Shown here: positions 47,401 through 56,440 of the stretch, piece after piece
How the letters are laid out: each line of letters opens with the position of its first letter
Position numbering within the stretch: the stretch's first letter is position 1
From: Luteitalea pratensis
Lineage (GTDB): Bacteria > Acidobacteriota > Vicinamibacteria > Vicinamibacterales > Vicinamibacteraceae
Direction: 5' to 3'
NCBI RefSeq assembly: GCF_001618865.1
Contig: NZ_CP015136.1
Span: forward strand, 3,259,001-3,323,000
DNA length: 64,000 nucleotides
The notes under the pieces: generated by a model
Told to the model about the DNA's origin: nothing
The model's input: only the letters and a program-made list of their open reading frames with translations
The model's database searches: none
Translations under genes and position numbers: made by a program

Positions 47401-48291
47401 ATGTTTCGACGCGCGGCGGTCACCTGCGTGCGCGTAACGGCACATGGTACCGGCATTCTCGCCACGTGCCTGTGCGCCCTCCTGGCGGCGAACTGCGACC
47501 GTTCACCGACCGCTCCGGATGGCTCCGGAGCCCAGGTCCGCGGTATCGTGATGGACAGAGTCGGCCGCCCGCTCGGGGGCGCGCTCATCGCCGCCCTCGA
47601 CGGTCCTCAAGCTGGGACGACACATCTCACGGACGAGACGGGCAAATTCGAGCTGACAGGAGGACCTGCAGGCTCGGTGACTGTTCGCGTGAGCCGAGAC
47701 GGTTTCACCGCCCGCACGCAGGTCATATCGTGGGAGCCGACCAACAGCAGCCAGCGCTCGTACATTCCCGTATGGCTGGATAGCCTCGAGTCACCTAAGG
47801 GGCTAGAGCCGGGCGAATACACACTCACCCTCACCATCGACCTTGCGGCGGCACGCGGCTTCAACTCGAAGGCCCCCTGCGCGGGGTTCCCCGAAGAGTT
47901 CGCATCGCGGAGCTATGCCGTGACCATTACGCCGACCCCATACTCCGCCGCGTACAACTGGTTGGTGCGTTCTGATTACCACGCGCTCCTGGGGCACGAC
48001 CTATTCGTGTTCGCGGTGGCGGGCCAGTTCGTCGGGTTGGGTTTCGAAGAGCCATTCACGGAGGAGCTGCCAGGCCTCCGCCACGTCAGGATTGGCGGGT
48101 CGGATCGAGGGACAGTGGCGGCCGCGACCACCATCGGCTCGACGGTGTCGGTCTCCTATGAAGGGAGCTTCGAGTACTGCCAGACCAAGTCGTACGGCAG
48201 CCGCAACTGCTGGCACGAACCGGCAGACCAGGTAGTGGCCTACCACGCATGCTGGTCGGACCGCGCCACGATGACATTTAAGAAGCGATGA
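47401..48291 (+). CDS. Lipoprotein with carboxypeptidase-regulatory-like domain
   Basis: 296 residues from ATG 47401. The signal region ends LCALLAANCDR (likely lipidated Cys). Residues ~45-125 form a beta-sandwich of the carboxypeptidase regulatory-like type: VRGIVMDRVGRPLGGALIAA, LTDETGKFELTGGPAGSVTV. The C-terminal half (EYTLTLTIDLAAARGFNS, VSVSYEGSFEYC) is unknown and has four cysteines. Probably an outer-membrane-attached binding protein. Confidence 0.78.
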   Translation: MFRRAAVTCVRVTAHGTGILATCLCALLAANCDRSPTAPDGSGAQVRGIVMDRVGRPLGGALIAALDGPQAGTTHLTDETGKFELTGGPAGSVTVRVSRDGFTARTQVISWEPTNSSQRSYIPVWLDSLESPKGLEPGEYTLTLTIDLAAARGFNSKAPCAGFPEEFASRSYAVTITPTPYSAAYNWLVRSDYHALLGHDLFVFAVAGQFVGLGFEEPFTEELPGLRHVRIGGSDRGTVAAATTIGSTVSVSYEGSFEYCQTKSYGSRNCWHEPADQVVAYHACWSDRATMTFKKR

Positions 48292-48473
48292 TGCTTGCAG
48301 TTGACCTAGGCGGCGCCGGCTGCCGCACGACGCCAAGCTGTGCCCATCGACATTCTGTACGTTTCCGCGCGAGTTGTCGTCGCGACCGGAGACGCCCATA
48401 GGTGTATGCGCGGCAATCGGCAGGGTAGCGGATGATGCGTCGCATGCCGACGAGGCGCTGCCCACAGCAACGC

Positions 48474-48660
48474 GGCGTTGGTGCATGGCTGCGGACCCTC
48501 CCGTAGTGGGGCGGCTGTTGGAACCGCTGGCAGGCCGGCGCTCCGCGGCGGCATGATCGTGCGATGAAGTCGCGCGTCCATCCCACGTACAAGACGCAAG
48601 ATCGGGTGGGGCATTGGCGGTTGTACGAACGCGCCCTGGTCAGTCGGGGCGACGTGACGC
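48474..48660 (+). mobile_element. IS903-type left-end fragment
   Basis: The left terminal repeat GGCGTTGGTGCATGGCT, the leader and the first ~32 transposase codons (from ATG 48564: MKSRVHPTYKT, RLYERALVSRGDVT) stop at GACGTGACGC. The frame is open into the peptidase gene that follows, but that gene has its own start. Confidence 0.85.
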
Positions 48661-48707
48661 ACGTAGCCGGGTTCACGAACATCGACATCCGTCGGAAGGA
48701 GGCGATT

Positions 48708-50009
48708 TTGATCCTCACACGTAGGCGACTCCTCACGCTCGCCGGCGGCATACCGACCAGCCAAGGGCTATCGGCGTTTGTTCCCACGGCGAGCGCTCGT
48801 CAGACCGTGAGCCCCGTGCCGCAAGACGATCCGTCGACCCTGCGGCGTATCGCTCGTGTCATCCAGGAGTATGACGACCAAGGTGATCACCGCACCGGCA
48901 CCGACACCGATTACCGTTCGGCCCAGTGGCTCGCGAAGCACGCGGCACTCGCGGGTCATCGCGCCACGCTCGAGTCATTCCGCCTTATGCGAGTGGACCC
49001 GGGACCGTCCTATGTCCAGGCCGGCGAGCGACGCGTCGACGGCTTGCCGATGTTCGACGGCGCATTCACGAGCGAGCGCGGCGTCGTGGGGCGCCTCGGC
49101 GTTGCCGGTGGTGCGACGGAGATTGGGCTGTTCGTGGCGAACCTCATGGCCATCGCGGCCGAAGCGGCGCCGATCGAAGAACTCCGCCGGTCCAACAGGC
49201 ACAAAGCGCTGATTGTCGTAACCAGGGCAGCACGGCCCGGGCTCTGCCCCATCAACGCGCGGTATTTTTCCCAACCCTTCGGGCCCCCCGTGTTGCAGGT
49301 CGGCAGCGAAGAAGAGGAGTGGTTGACCCAAGCCGCCAGCCGACAACAGGAGATCACACTGGTCGTGCAGGCGACCCGCACCGCGGCAGAAGCGTCGAAC
49401 GTCGTGGCGCAAGTCAAAGGAACCGAGGCGGACCTGCCGCCGCTCGTCGTCTTCACCCCTCGGAGCAGTTGGTGGAACAGCGCAGCAGAGCGCGGAGGCG
49501 GGCTCGCGTGCTGGCTCGAAGCGATGCGAGCCGTCAGAGTGGGCGGACAGACTCGCAGCGTACTCTTTCTGGCGACCAGTGGACACGAGTTGGGCCACCT
49601 CGGCTTGGAACAGTTCCTCGCCCGGAGGGCACGTATCGGGAAGCAGGCGTTTGCATGGATGCTGTTCGGCGCGAACATCGGTGCGGCGCACGGCGCCCAA
49701 CGGATGTCGCGGCTGCAGGCGTCGGATGATGAACTTGAGCGGCTGGCCGACGAAGCGATGACGCGTGCGGGTACCAAGGTCGACGGGAAGCTCCCGCGAG
49801 GCGCGGTGCCCAACGGCGAGGTGCGCAACATTCACGAACGGGGTGGACGCTATCTTTCCCTGGGTGGAACGAATCCCTACTTCCATAACCCAGGCGACCG
49901 TTGGCCGTTGACAGTGGACATCAAGGCGGTCGAGCGATACTCAAAGGCATTCGCCGATCTCATCACGGTGCTCGCGCAGCGGAAGCAACCATCGGCGGGT
50001 GCCGTTTGA
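48708..50009 (+). CDS. M28-like peptidase-family protein, Tat-type signal
   Basis: About 433 residues. The start is taken at TTG 48708 because GAAGGAGG precedes it and a twin-arginine-like signal follows (LTRRRLLTLAGG). The body shows DDPSTLRRIARVIQEYDDQG, GTDTDYRSAQWLAKHAALAG, SVLFLATSGHELGHLGLEQF and FHNPGDRWPLTVDIKAVERY. This is the layout of M28-type aminopeptidase relatives, but several zinc-ligand positions are not obvious, so activity is uncertain. It sits between an IS left-end fragment (48474-48660) and an internally deleted IS (50037-50327). Confidence 0.68.
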   Translation: MILTRRRLLTLAGGIPTSQGLSAFVPTASARQTVSPVPQDDPSTLRRIARVIQEYDDQGDHRTGTDTDYRSAQWLAKHAALAGHRATLESFRLMRVDPGPSYVQAGERRVDGLPMFDGAFTSERGVVGRLGVAGGATEIGLFVANLMAIAAEAAPIEELRRSNRHKALIVVTRAARPGLCPINARYFSQPFGPPVLQVGSEEEEWLTQAASRQQEITLVVQATRTAAEASNVVAQVKGTEADLPPLVVFTPRSSWWNSAAERGGGLACWLEAMRAVRVGGQTRSVLFLATSGHELGHLGLEQFLARRARIGKQAFAWMLFGANIGAAHGAQRMSRLQASDDELERLADEAMTRAGTKVDGKLPRGAVPNGEVRNIHERGGRYLSLGGTNPYFHNPGDRWPLTVDIKAVERYSKAFADLITVLAQRKQPSAGAV

Positions 50010-50036
50010 CGCTTGGCCGGAATCCTCGAGGCGGCT

Positions 50037-50327
50037 CACAAGACGCAGTATCGGGTGGGGAATTGGCGGGTGTACGAGCGCGCGCTCGTCGGTCGGGACG
50101 ACGTGACCCTGTGGCTCTCGCCACCCGCCAGGGCCGCGGGGGGCGTGCCGCCGTCAATGGCCTTCGCGCCCGCAGTCGAGGTGGTCGGGACGTCGAGGCG
50201 ACCCTCGCCTGTCGTGTTCTGAATCGGATGACCGCGCTTGGGAGGCCCGAGTCGTCGGTGATCACTCGTGACGAAATCCGGGAATTGGGCGAACTGCGAG
50301 TCCAGTGTTGAGCCACGCAACAACGCC
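50037..50327 (+). mobile_element. Internally deleted IS903-type remnant
   Basis: The transposase start region (RVGNWRVYERALVGRDDVTL) is joined directly to its end (AFAPAVEVVG, CRVLNRMTALGRPESSVITR) and a damaged right terminal repeat (AGCCACGCAACAACGCC, ending 50327). About 700 bp of the element is missing. Confidence 0.82.
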
Positions 50328-50424
50328 GACCATGACGTCGCCGACCGGGGATGCCAGCGGACAGCGGGCAGCGCGTGCGCTGACGGGCGCGCTATGCGAC
50401 GACCGGCGGACGAAGAGGTGGCCG

Positions 50425-50903
50425 ATGTATAGCCGACGTAATCTACTCCGTCTGACTGGTGGCGTCATCGTCGGCGCTGCAATGAAGCCGACGACCGTCG
50501 TGAACGCTCAGCAAACACCCACCGGTCAGGGACTCGTCATTGGACAGCCGGAAGCTGCACGGGTTGGGCAGGACGTGCTCGACGCTGGAGGCAATGCCGT
50601 GGATGCCGCCGTCGCGGCAGGGCTTGCGGCTGGCGTCGCCGCGATTGGCGCCTGCGGCATTGGCGGGTATGGCGGTCACGTGGTCATCGCGCTGGGCGGG
50701 AAAGTGACCGCCATCGACTTCGATACCGCGGCGCCGCACGCAGCTCGCCCCGACATGTTCCCACTTGATGAAAACGGCGCGGTTCGCGACGGCCGAAATG
50801 TGCGCGGATGGCTGTCGGCAGGCGTGCCGGGAACGCTGGCGGGATTGTACCTGGCCGCGGATCGTTACGCGACGCTACCGTTCAGCACGCTGCTAGAACC
50901 CCT
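50425..50903 (+). pseudogene. Gamma-glutamyltransferase, N-terminal fragment
   Basis: From ATG 50425 (GAAGAGG upstream), a twin-arginine-like signal (MYSRRNLLRLTGG) is followed by the start of a gamma-glutamyltranspeptidase: AARVGQDVLDAGGNAVDAAV, GIGGYGGHVVIALGG, PHAARPDMFP, VGVPGTLAGL-like AGVPGTLAGL. About 160 codons remain of the usual ~550. Homology ends at ~50900, where GAGATCCGTACCCCCAG, the arm-flank sequence of the class-I att modules, begins. The catalytic Thr and small subunit are gone. Confidence 0.85.
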
Positions 50904-51031
50904 GCTGAGATCCGTACCCCCAGTTGTCCGCCTGCAGGCCCACCGATCGGTGAGCTGCGACAGGTGTCCGGCACTCACGGCGACGGTGTGAACACCACGA
51001 CTCGATGCCCGCGTCGCCGCTGTCGCCTGAA

Positions 51032-51072
51032 TGACGAGAACTCGCGCGCAGAATGTCTGGGCACGTAGCCCC
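51032..51072 (+). repeat. Dispersed 45-bp repeat, copy 6
   Basis: TGACGAGAACTCGCGCGCAG followed by AATGTCTGGGCACGTAGCCC. It lies 19 bp before the integrase tail. Confidence 0.65.
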
Positions 51073-51090
51073 GTGGTGCGCCGGCGCGGG

Positions 51091-51284
51091 CCATTCAAGA
51101 GTTGGTGGGTCACCAGGACCTGTCGACCACCCAGCGCTACATGCACCTGAGCCCGGCGGCGCTCGACGCCGCCATCCGGCTCCTCGACGGCCCGGGGGGC
51201 GTCACTGGAGGGCCGGCCGTGTCCGCCATTCGAGTGTTGGCGGAGGCGGCGGAAAAAAGAAGGCTGAATTTGAGAAAAACCTAA
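51091..51284 (+). pseudogene. Tyrosine recombinase C-terminal tail
   Basis: Reads AIQELVGHQDLSTTQRYMHL (catalytic His and nucleophile Tyr), SPAALDAAIRLLDGP, and stops after RRLNLRKT. It is the same integrase family as the remnant at 28036-28397. The Arg-His box and everything upstream are replaced by the 45-bp repeat. The stop lies 8 bp before att-like core e. Confidence 0.85.
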
Positions 51285-51291
51285 GCAAAAG

Positions 51292-51390
51292 TGGTGGAGG
51301 CGGCGGGCGTCGAACCGGTTCACCCGCCATTCCGCAAGTCATTGTAGGCGCGCGACTTCTGGTGTTAACCCCTGCGTAGACAGCATTTAG
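51292..51390 (-). repeat. Att-like sequence, class II (copy e)
   Basis: The core TGGTGGAGGCGGCGGG (one base changed just after it) is followed by GAACCGGTT and CGCGCGACTTCTGGTGTTAA, matching copy d at 37862. It directly follows an integrase tail, as expected for an attachment site. Confidence 0.65.
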
Positions 51391-51811
51391 GCCCGTGCTC
51401 TCCCGTACACCCCAGTCCTCCGATTTCCGCCTGACTACTCCCGAGTCGTGGAGGAATACAAGAGGTGGCGCGACCGGGCTCCCGCCGCCGGTCGGCGGTC
51501 GTTCTTCTGCGGCGCTCCACGCTCGCACCGTCCAGTCCGGCAACGCACTCTTTGTCCAGTTCGGTGTGGAGAACGACAGGCCCCTCTCGGCCTGCTGACC
51601 CGTTGAGACACAGGCGTACACGAAACGGTTCGGCGGCATGGTCGCGGTAGTCGTTCCCGTGGATCTTCCCGTGCTGGTTGACGAGAACTCGCGCGAGTGC
51701 GGAATGTCCGTGGACACAGCCCTGCAGATTGTCCGTGCACGCAGCCAGGTCCGGAGTCCAACAGCCCCAACGGTATCATTCCGGTAGGATCAACCTTCGA
51801 ATGAGGACGTG
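51391..51811. other. Gene-free stretch with 45-bp repeat copy 7
   Basis: No gene is supported. A 45-bp repeat is at 51680-51723 (GACGAGAACTCGCGC, then GGAATGTCCGTGGACACAGC), with a partial second unit up to 51749 (TTGTCCGTGCACGCAGCC). Confidence 0.5.
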
Positions 51812-52231
51812 ATGCAGACACACTCAGTGGTCGCGCTCCTGGTGGTCGTCGTATTCTCGAAGGCCGCGGCACTTGCCACTTCAGTCCCCCATGTCGTCGC
51901 TAGTTCCATCCAGGCGGCCGCCGCCAAAGTGAAGGAAGACTTCTCGACTCCGCGCGCCGCTGTCGAGACGTTCTTCGCGGCAGCAGCTGCCCGCGATGTC
52001 GACTTGCTCAGCCGATGCTTCACCGACGGTCCGAAGGAGTTCGAGCCGCTGCGCAAGAAGCAGGTCCCCGAGCGCGAGCTCGAGGGCTTCTCCCAGGAGT
52101 TCGGCGTCGGCAAGGTCGTCAGCGTGGAGCAAGGCGAGCAGGCGGCGTACGTCATGGTGAAACTCAAGAGCCGCGACGAGAAGATCGAGATGAGGAAGGT
52201 GGGGAACGCCTGGAAGATCTCCGATTTCTGA
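51812..52231 (+). CDS. Small exported protein, DUF4878-like
   Basis: 139 residues with a signal peptide (VVALLVVVVFSKAAA). The mature part, STPRAAVETFFAAAAARDVDL, LSRCFTDGPKEFEPL, YVMVKLKSRDEKIEMRKVGN and AWKISDF, has the NTF2-like pattern of DUF4878-type lipoproteins, in which a helix-rich start is followed by strands ending in a W-K motif. No lipobox is visible. Function unknown. Confidence 0.7.
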   Translation: MQTHSVVALLVVVVFSKAAALATSVPHVVASSIQAAAAKVKEDFSTPRAAVETFFAAAAARDVDLLSRCFTDGPKEFEPLRKKQVPERELEGFSQEFGVGKVVSVEQGEQAAYVMVKLKSRDEKIEMRKVGNAWKISDF

Positions 52232-52394
52232 CGAGCCAGTCCCGATCGAGGCACGAGCACCCCCACCGCTACATCCACAGCGCGCACTAGGGCAACGACG
52301 TCGCGTTCGACCCGGCGAAGATCCACTGAGCGTCAGTCTCCAGTAACGATCGGTCCGAAAGTCGCCAAGCAGGTCAAGGAACCTGGAGGGTGCG

Positions 52395-52837
52395 ATGAGC
52401 AAGAAGAACATACCCTGCCGCGTATTGATCATTGTCGCGGTTTTGTTCATCTCCGCCCCGGCAACCGGCGCCGGTGTTCCCGCGAAGGGCACCGAAATTC
52501 TCTGGGACCACTACGGCATCCCGCACATCTTCGCGCCAGACCATCCCAGCCTCTTCTACGCCTATGGCTACGCCCAAATGGAAGCGCACTCCGAGTTGTT
52601 GTTGCGCCTGTACGCGCAGGCTCGCGGCCGCAGCGCGGAGTTCTATGGCGACCAACGGCCCCGCAACACTCGCGCCGGAGAATCGTTTCTCGAATCCGAC
52701 CGCTGGGTGCGCACGAATGGCATACCCGAACGAGCCAAAATATGGGCGTCCGAGCAGAGCCCGGAGTTTGCGCCGCTTCTGCGCGCGTTCGTGGCGGGAT
52801 TGAATGCCTGGGCGAGTGAGCATCCCGATCTCCGGCC
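52395..52837 (+). pseudogene. Penicillin-acylase-family N-terminal fragment
   Basis: From ATG 52395 (CTGGAGGG upstream), a signal peptide (VLIIVAVLFISAPATGAG) is followed by the penicillin-acylase start: ILWDHYGIPHIFAPD, FYAYGYAQMEAHSELLLRL, ESDRWVRTNGIPERA, FVAGLNAWASEHPD. The homology stops at ~52837 where mobile border sequence begins. The beta-chain with the catalytic N-terminal Ser is missing, so it is inactive. Confidence 0.88.
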
Positions 52838-52905
52838 ATGCGGGCCATCGTATCCACCTTTGCGAAGGTGTCCACGCGATCGGATCAAGCCCAGGCGCCA
52901 TCGCG
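52838..52905 (-). repeat. Mobile-element border repeat, inverted copy
   Basis: On the minus strand this reads ATCGCGTGGACACCTTCGCA and then GATACGATGGCCCGCATGGC, matching 61430-61480 and more weakly 150-200. Its edge coincides with the break in the penicillin-acylase gene. Confidence 0.7.
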
Positions 52906-52969
52906 GGAGTGGCGGCGCAGGAGCTTGTCCGGAACCGCCGACGCCGTCCTATACCCGCGAACCTTGGAT

Positions 52970-53015
52970 GGCGAGAACTCGCGCGCGAGATGGTGGAATG
53001 TCGTTGGAGACAGCA
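52970..53015 (+). repeat. Dispersed 45-bp repeat, copy 8
   Basis: GGCGAGAACTCGCGCGCGAG, then GGAATGTCGTTGGAGACAGC. It lies between the border repeat and an IS remnant. Confidence 0.6.
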
Positions 53016-53104
53016 GCGCTTCGTAGCAGTGCTCCGATCGACGGCCGTCCTGCGCCTACACGAATGCGCGTCAGTTGACCATGCCTACCGCAGCCGCGAG
53101 GCGA

Positions 53105-53252
53105 TGGCGCCCGGAGTGGAGGTGGCCGGGAGGGCGAGCGAACCTTGCGTGTCGCGTCCTGAACCGGATGGCGGATCGTGGCGGGCCCGAGTCGCGTGCG
53201 ATCAACACGGTGACGAGGCCCCGAGTCGGGAGAATACGAATACAGTGTCGGG
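53105..53252 (+). mobile_element. IS903-type right-end remnant
   Basis: Matches the last ~150 bp of the transposase region (GTGGAGGTGGCCGGGAGG, CGCGTCCTGAACCGGATGG, CCCGAGTCGCGTGCGATCA). The terminal repeat itself has decayed. Confidence 0.7.
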
Positions 53253-53350
53253 GATGATCCGAAGGCGCCGGACGGTTGGCAGAAAGCGATCGCGTTTTCT
53301 GAAGGCATGTTCGGGAAATGATCTTCTGGGACAGCCATGGTGAGGTATGG

Positions 53351-54805
53351 ATGGTACGCAAGCTGATCCTGCGTGTTGCCGTCACGTCAAGCGTCTGCGC
53401 GCTGGCGGCCACCGGCGCGATGACCCAGACGACGACGGACACAGTCGGACTTGTCGGAGTAAACGTCGTCGACGTCGAGTCCGGTGGTGTACGGCGCAAT
53501 CAGACCATTGTCGTTTCAGCGGCCACCGGTCGAATCGTTGAGATTGCCGCCGGCGCGGTGCCGAAGGTTCAACCCTCTCGGACCGTCGACGCCACCGGAA
53601 GGTTTGTCATTCCCGGCCTGTGGGACATGCACGTTCACACGCTCGAACCGAATCGCGAGAACTATCTGGCGAAGTTCATCGCCAATGGCGTTACGGGCGT
53701 GCGCGATATGGGCACACAACTGTCGAACCTGGCTCTCGCGAACGCGTGGCGGCGGGAAGCTGGCGAACGCAAACGTCTGGGACCACGCATCTACGCCAGC
53801 GGTCCCGCCCTTGGCACCCCAAGGCGGGAGAGAGCCTTGCCGGTTGGTTCCTCGGCCGAGGCTCGCGCTGCGGTCGTGACGTTGAAGAGTCACGGTGCCG
53901 ATTTCGTAAAGGTGTATTCGCTGCTGTCGCGTCCGGCATTCCTCAGCGTCGTCGATGAAGCGAAGAAGCAGGGGCTGGACGTGGTCGGCCATGTGCCGGT
54001 GTGGGTGACGGCGGCGGAAGCCTCCGATGCTGGTCAAAAGAGCATGGAGCACTTGTACGGACTCCTGGAATCCTGCTCCACGCGTGAAAGCGACGTTCGA
54101 AAGGAAGTTGAACGCGCGGCTGCGAATCCAGACACGTCGGAAGCGTGGGGTGCCGTCGTTCGCACCACCGATCGGCTGTATGGCACACAGGCACAGGACC
54201 AGACGTACAGCGCTGAGAAATGCCGAGCCTTGTTTGCCCGCTTCGTCCGAAATCGCACGTGGCACTGCCCGACGCTTGTGCTGCGCCGTGCCTTCGCTCT
54301 CCGAGACGATGCTGTCTTCACCGACGATCCACGAATGAAGTCGCTGCCGCCATCGGTGATAGAGGCTTGGCGGAACCCGCAGGCGGACGCGCGCAATCGC
54401 GGGCTCACCGCCGACGAACTGCGCGATCGACGTACTCGATTGGCCAAGGAGTCGGAATTGACCGGGTCGATGCATCGTGCTGGCGTCGGCATTCTCGCCG
54501 GGACTGACTTGGGAAATCCTTACCTCTATCCAGGTTCGAGCTTGCACGACGAACTGGTCCTGCTGGTCCGTGCTGGGCTCAGCACGCGTGACGCGCTGCG
54601 GACCGCAACGTTGAACCCGGCGCGATTCCTTGCGCTTTCCGATAGTTTTGGAACCGTGGTACAGGGAAAAGTCGCTGATCTCGTTGTGCTCGATGGCAAT
54701 CCACTTGATGACATCGCGAATACGCAACGGATTGTTGGCGTGGTCGCGAACGGTCGCTACCTGGCGCGTACGGAGTTGGATACCCTGCAGTTACCGGTCC
54801 GGTAA
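53351..54805 (+). CDS. Secreted amidohydrolase (imidazolonepropionase-like)
   Basis: 484 residues from ATG 53351. Signal peptide (VTSSVCALAATGAMTQ). The amidohydrolase TIM barrel shows VIPGLWDMHVHTLEP (first metal His pair), GVTGVRDMG, HGADFVKVYSLLSRP with the metal-site Lys region, DVVGHVPVW and KSMEHLYGLLE His ligands, and GILAGTDLGNPYLYPG with the catalytic Asp. The C-terminal strand set is VQGKVADLVVLDGNPLDDI. It probably hydrolyses amide or peptide-like bonds outside the cytoplasm; the substrate is unknown. It is intact despite mobile debris on both sides. Confidence 0.9.
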   Translation: MVRKLILRVAVTSSVCALAATGAMTQTTTDTVGLVGVNVVDVESGGVRRNQTIVVSAATGRIVEIAAGAVPKVQPSRTVDATGRFVIPGLWDMHVHTLEPNRENYLAKFIANGVTGVRDMGTQLSNLALANAWRREAGERKRLGPRIYASGPALGTPRRERALPVGSSAEARAAVVTLKSHGADFVKVYSLLSRPAFLSVVDEAKKQGLDVVGHVPVWVTAAEASDAGQKSMEHLYGLLESCSTRESDVRKEVERAAANPDTSEAWGAVVRTTDRLYGTQAQDQTYSAEKCRALFARFVRNRTWHCPTLVLRRAFALRDDAVFTDDPRMKSLPPSVIEAWRNPQADARNRGLTADELRDRRTRLAKESELTGSMHRAGVGILAGTDLGNPYLYPGSSLHDELVLLVRAGLSTRDALRTATLNPARFLALSDSFGTVVQGKVADLVVLDGNPLDDIANTQRIVGVVANGRYLARTELDTLQLPVR

Positions 54806-55209
54806 TCGAAGCGTGCCGCCAAGGGGGAAGCGAAGCATGACGTTCGTGTTCACTGTCGACACGTGGCTTCCGGCGACGTCGCAATCGTCAGGATGAACCG
54901 GCGATGAGCCGCGTGCTCGCGGTAGACCTCGGCGGTACGAGCGGACGCGTCCGGCGTGGAAAGTGCAGAATGTCCCGGGCACGTAGCCCGGCTGATAACG
55001 ACGCGTGGAATGCGCACCAATGCCGCGTTCCGCTCTTCCTCGCGCTGTCCCACAGCGAAGAGCCTTGCTGCAGAGCGGTGGATCGGCCGTCAAGACGCTG
55101 CGCACGCGCGTCGCGAGGGCCCCGGCCGGCCGCGATCGCTTGGGCCCCGCTCCGCGCGCGTCGAGCGGGGGTAGCTGCAGGCCCGCGCTGAGCCGTTTGA
55201 GTTAGGCCT
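54806..55209. other. Broken sugar-kinase start and 45-bp repeat copy 9
   Basis: At 54904 the plus strand reads MSRVLAVDLGGTSGRV, the phosphate-binding start of an FGGY carbohydrate kinase. It is cut at ~54950 by a 45-bp repeat copy (54956-54992) with the hairpin CCGGGC-ACGTA-GCCCGG. Nothing recognisable follows up to 55209. Confidence 0.55.
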
Positions 55210-56118
55210 TCAGAAGCCCTCGGACGACTTGACCTGCTCGATGAATCCGAGAGCGAACGCCGTATCGATCCGGTAGTGCTGCGCGACAGTCGAGACGGTG
55301 TTCATCAATCCGCCGACGGGGCCCACCACGATGGCTACCGCAGTCTCGCTGCCGCTGGCAGGGTCTACCCAGAAGATGGGACCGCCTGAATCGCCGAAAT
55401 AGGCGCCCGAACTTCCGGACGGGCCGTGCTGCTGAGCCATCACGAACTTCTCCCCGAGGTTGACAGGACGCGGGTACGCGACCTCCCGAACCCCGAAGAT
55501 GCGTACGCGTGTGTGTGGTGTCGGCTCCGTGATGTCGTCGCCGAAGCCGACGACCCGGAACTCCGACCCGCGAAAGCCACTGGCGCCGAGCGCGTCAAGC
55601 AAGCCCTGGTGAGGTAGCGTGATCGGATCCGGCAGATCCGCGGCATCGCCGGCGTGCAGGACGACAACCCCGATGTCGTCGAAACCGGGGAGGGCGCCGA
55701 GGGCAGTCGTAGGAAGCTGCCCGAGCTGCCAGTGGAGCGCACCCATGTCGACGGGGATGGCGATGCCAGGATCCTGGTGCAGGTTGCTGCTGAACGAGAC
55801 GACCGCCACAGGGTTGAGGCCCTCAGCGCCAAGGGCCGCGACCAGATTCATGAGCGGCTCGATACAGTGACCCGCGGTGAGGAAGAGCGCCCGGTTGCCG
55901 CTCTTCGCGATGACGCTGCCGGAACAGACTGGGAACACACCAGCAGGCACGGCCGGGCCAAGGGAGAACACCGGGTCGAACTTGACAAACAGCGCGCCGA
56001 CGTTGGGATGGTTGTTTCCGTCAGGGACGCCCCAGACGATCGCGTGAGACACCCCGACCCACAACGAGACGCAGACAGGAACGACGAGACGAACAACGGC
56101 AGTTTTCTTGATTCCCAT
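55210..56118 (-). CDS. Secreted trypsin-like serine protease
   Basis: 302 residues with a signal peptide (VVRLVVPVCVSLWVGVSHA). A chymotrypsin-fold triad is visible: FLTAGHCIEP (His), FDDIGVVVLHAGDA (Asp) and FGDSGGPIFWVD (Ser). Mature residues start IVWGVPDGNNHP, close to the IVGG-type start of S1 enzymes, which hints at processing. The Cys pair around CSGSVI and GHC is conserved. It is likely extracellular. It stands alone and converges with mobile debris downstream. Confidence 0.9.
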   Translation of the reverse strand: MGIKKTAVVRLVVPVCVSLWVGVSHAIVWGVPDGNNHPNVGALFVKFDPVFSLGPAVPAGVFPVCSGSVIAKSGNRALFLTAGHCIEPLMNLVAALGAEGLNPVAVVSFSSNLHQDPGIAIPVDMGALHWQLGQLPTTALGALPGFDDIGVVVLHAGDAADLPDPITLPHQGLLDALGASGFRGSEFRVVGFGDDITEPTPHTRVRIFGVREVAYPRPVNLGEKFVMAQQHGPSGSSGAYFGDSGGPIFWVDPASGSETAVAIVVGPVGGLMNTVSTVAQHYRIDTAFALGFIEQVKSSEGF

Positions 56119-56440
56119 GATCGGCTTTCCGTGGCTTCGGCACCACTATTGGTTACCTAGCTTGGCTAAGCTAGGGCTCGCCCGAGAAGACCGGCAGTAA
56201 CGTGATGACCCGGCGGACTGCCCGTCGGAGACGCAAGACCGCAGACATCTCGAGGAATCCGACCATGACCATCACGACCATCACCCGACCCGCGTGGCAG
56301 GTCGATGTGCTCCGGGTGCTCCTGGTACAGGCGATCACTCGCGGGTCTGGCGTGCGTCGAGAGGCCCTGCGCCGCGAGTCACGAACCTCGACGCTGATTC
56401 GCCCGGCACTCGTGCTGCGCTGAACAACGTCCTGTTCGTC
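56119..56440. other. Short gene-free stretch
   Basis: About 320 bp upstream of the protease gene. An open frame of ~70 codons (MTITTITRPAWQVDVLR) has no recognisable family. I see nothing further to support. Confidence 0.4.

Noticed and set aside
48564-48707. Transposase-peptidase fusion protein
   Set aside because: The frame is open from the IS fragment into the peptidase, but GAAGGAGG and a Tat-like signal mark a separate start at 48708; the join is accidental.
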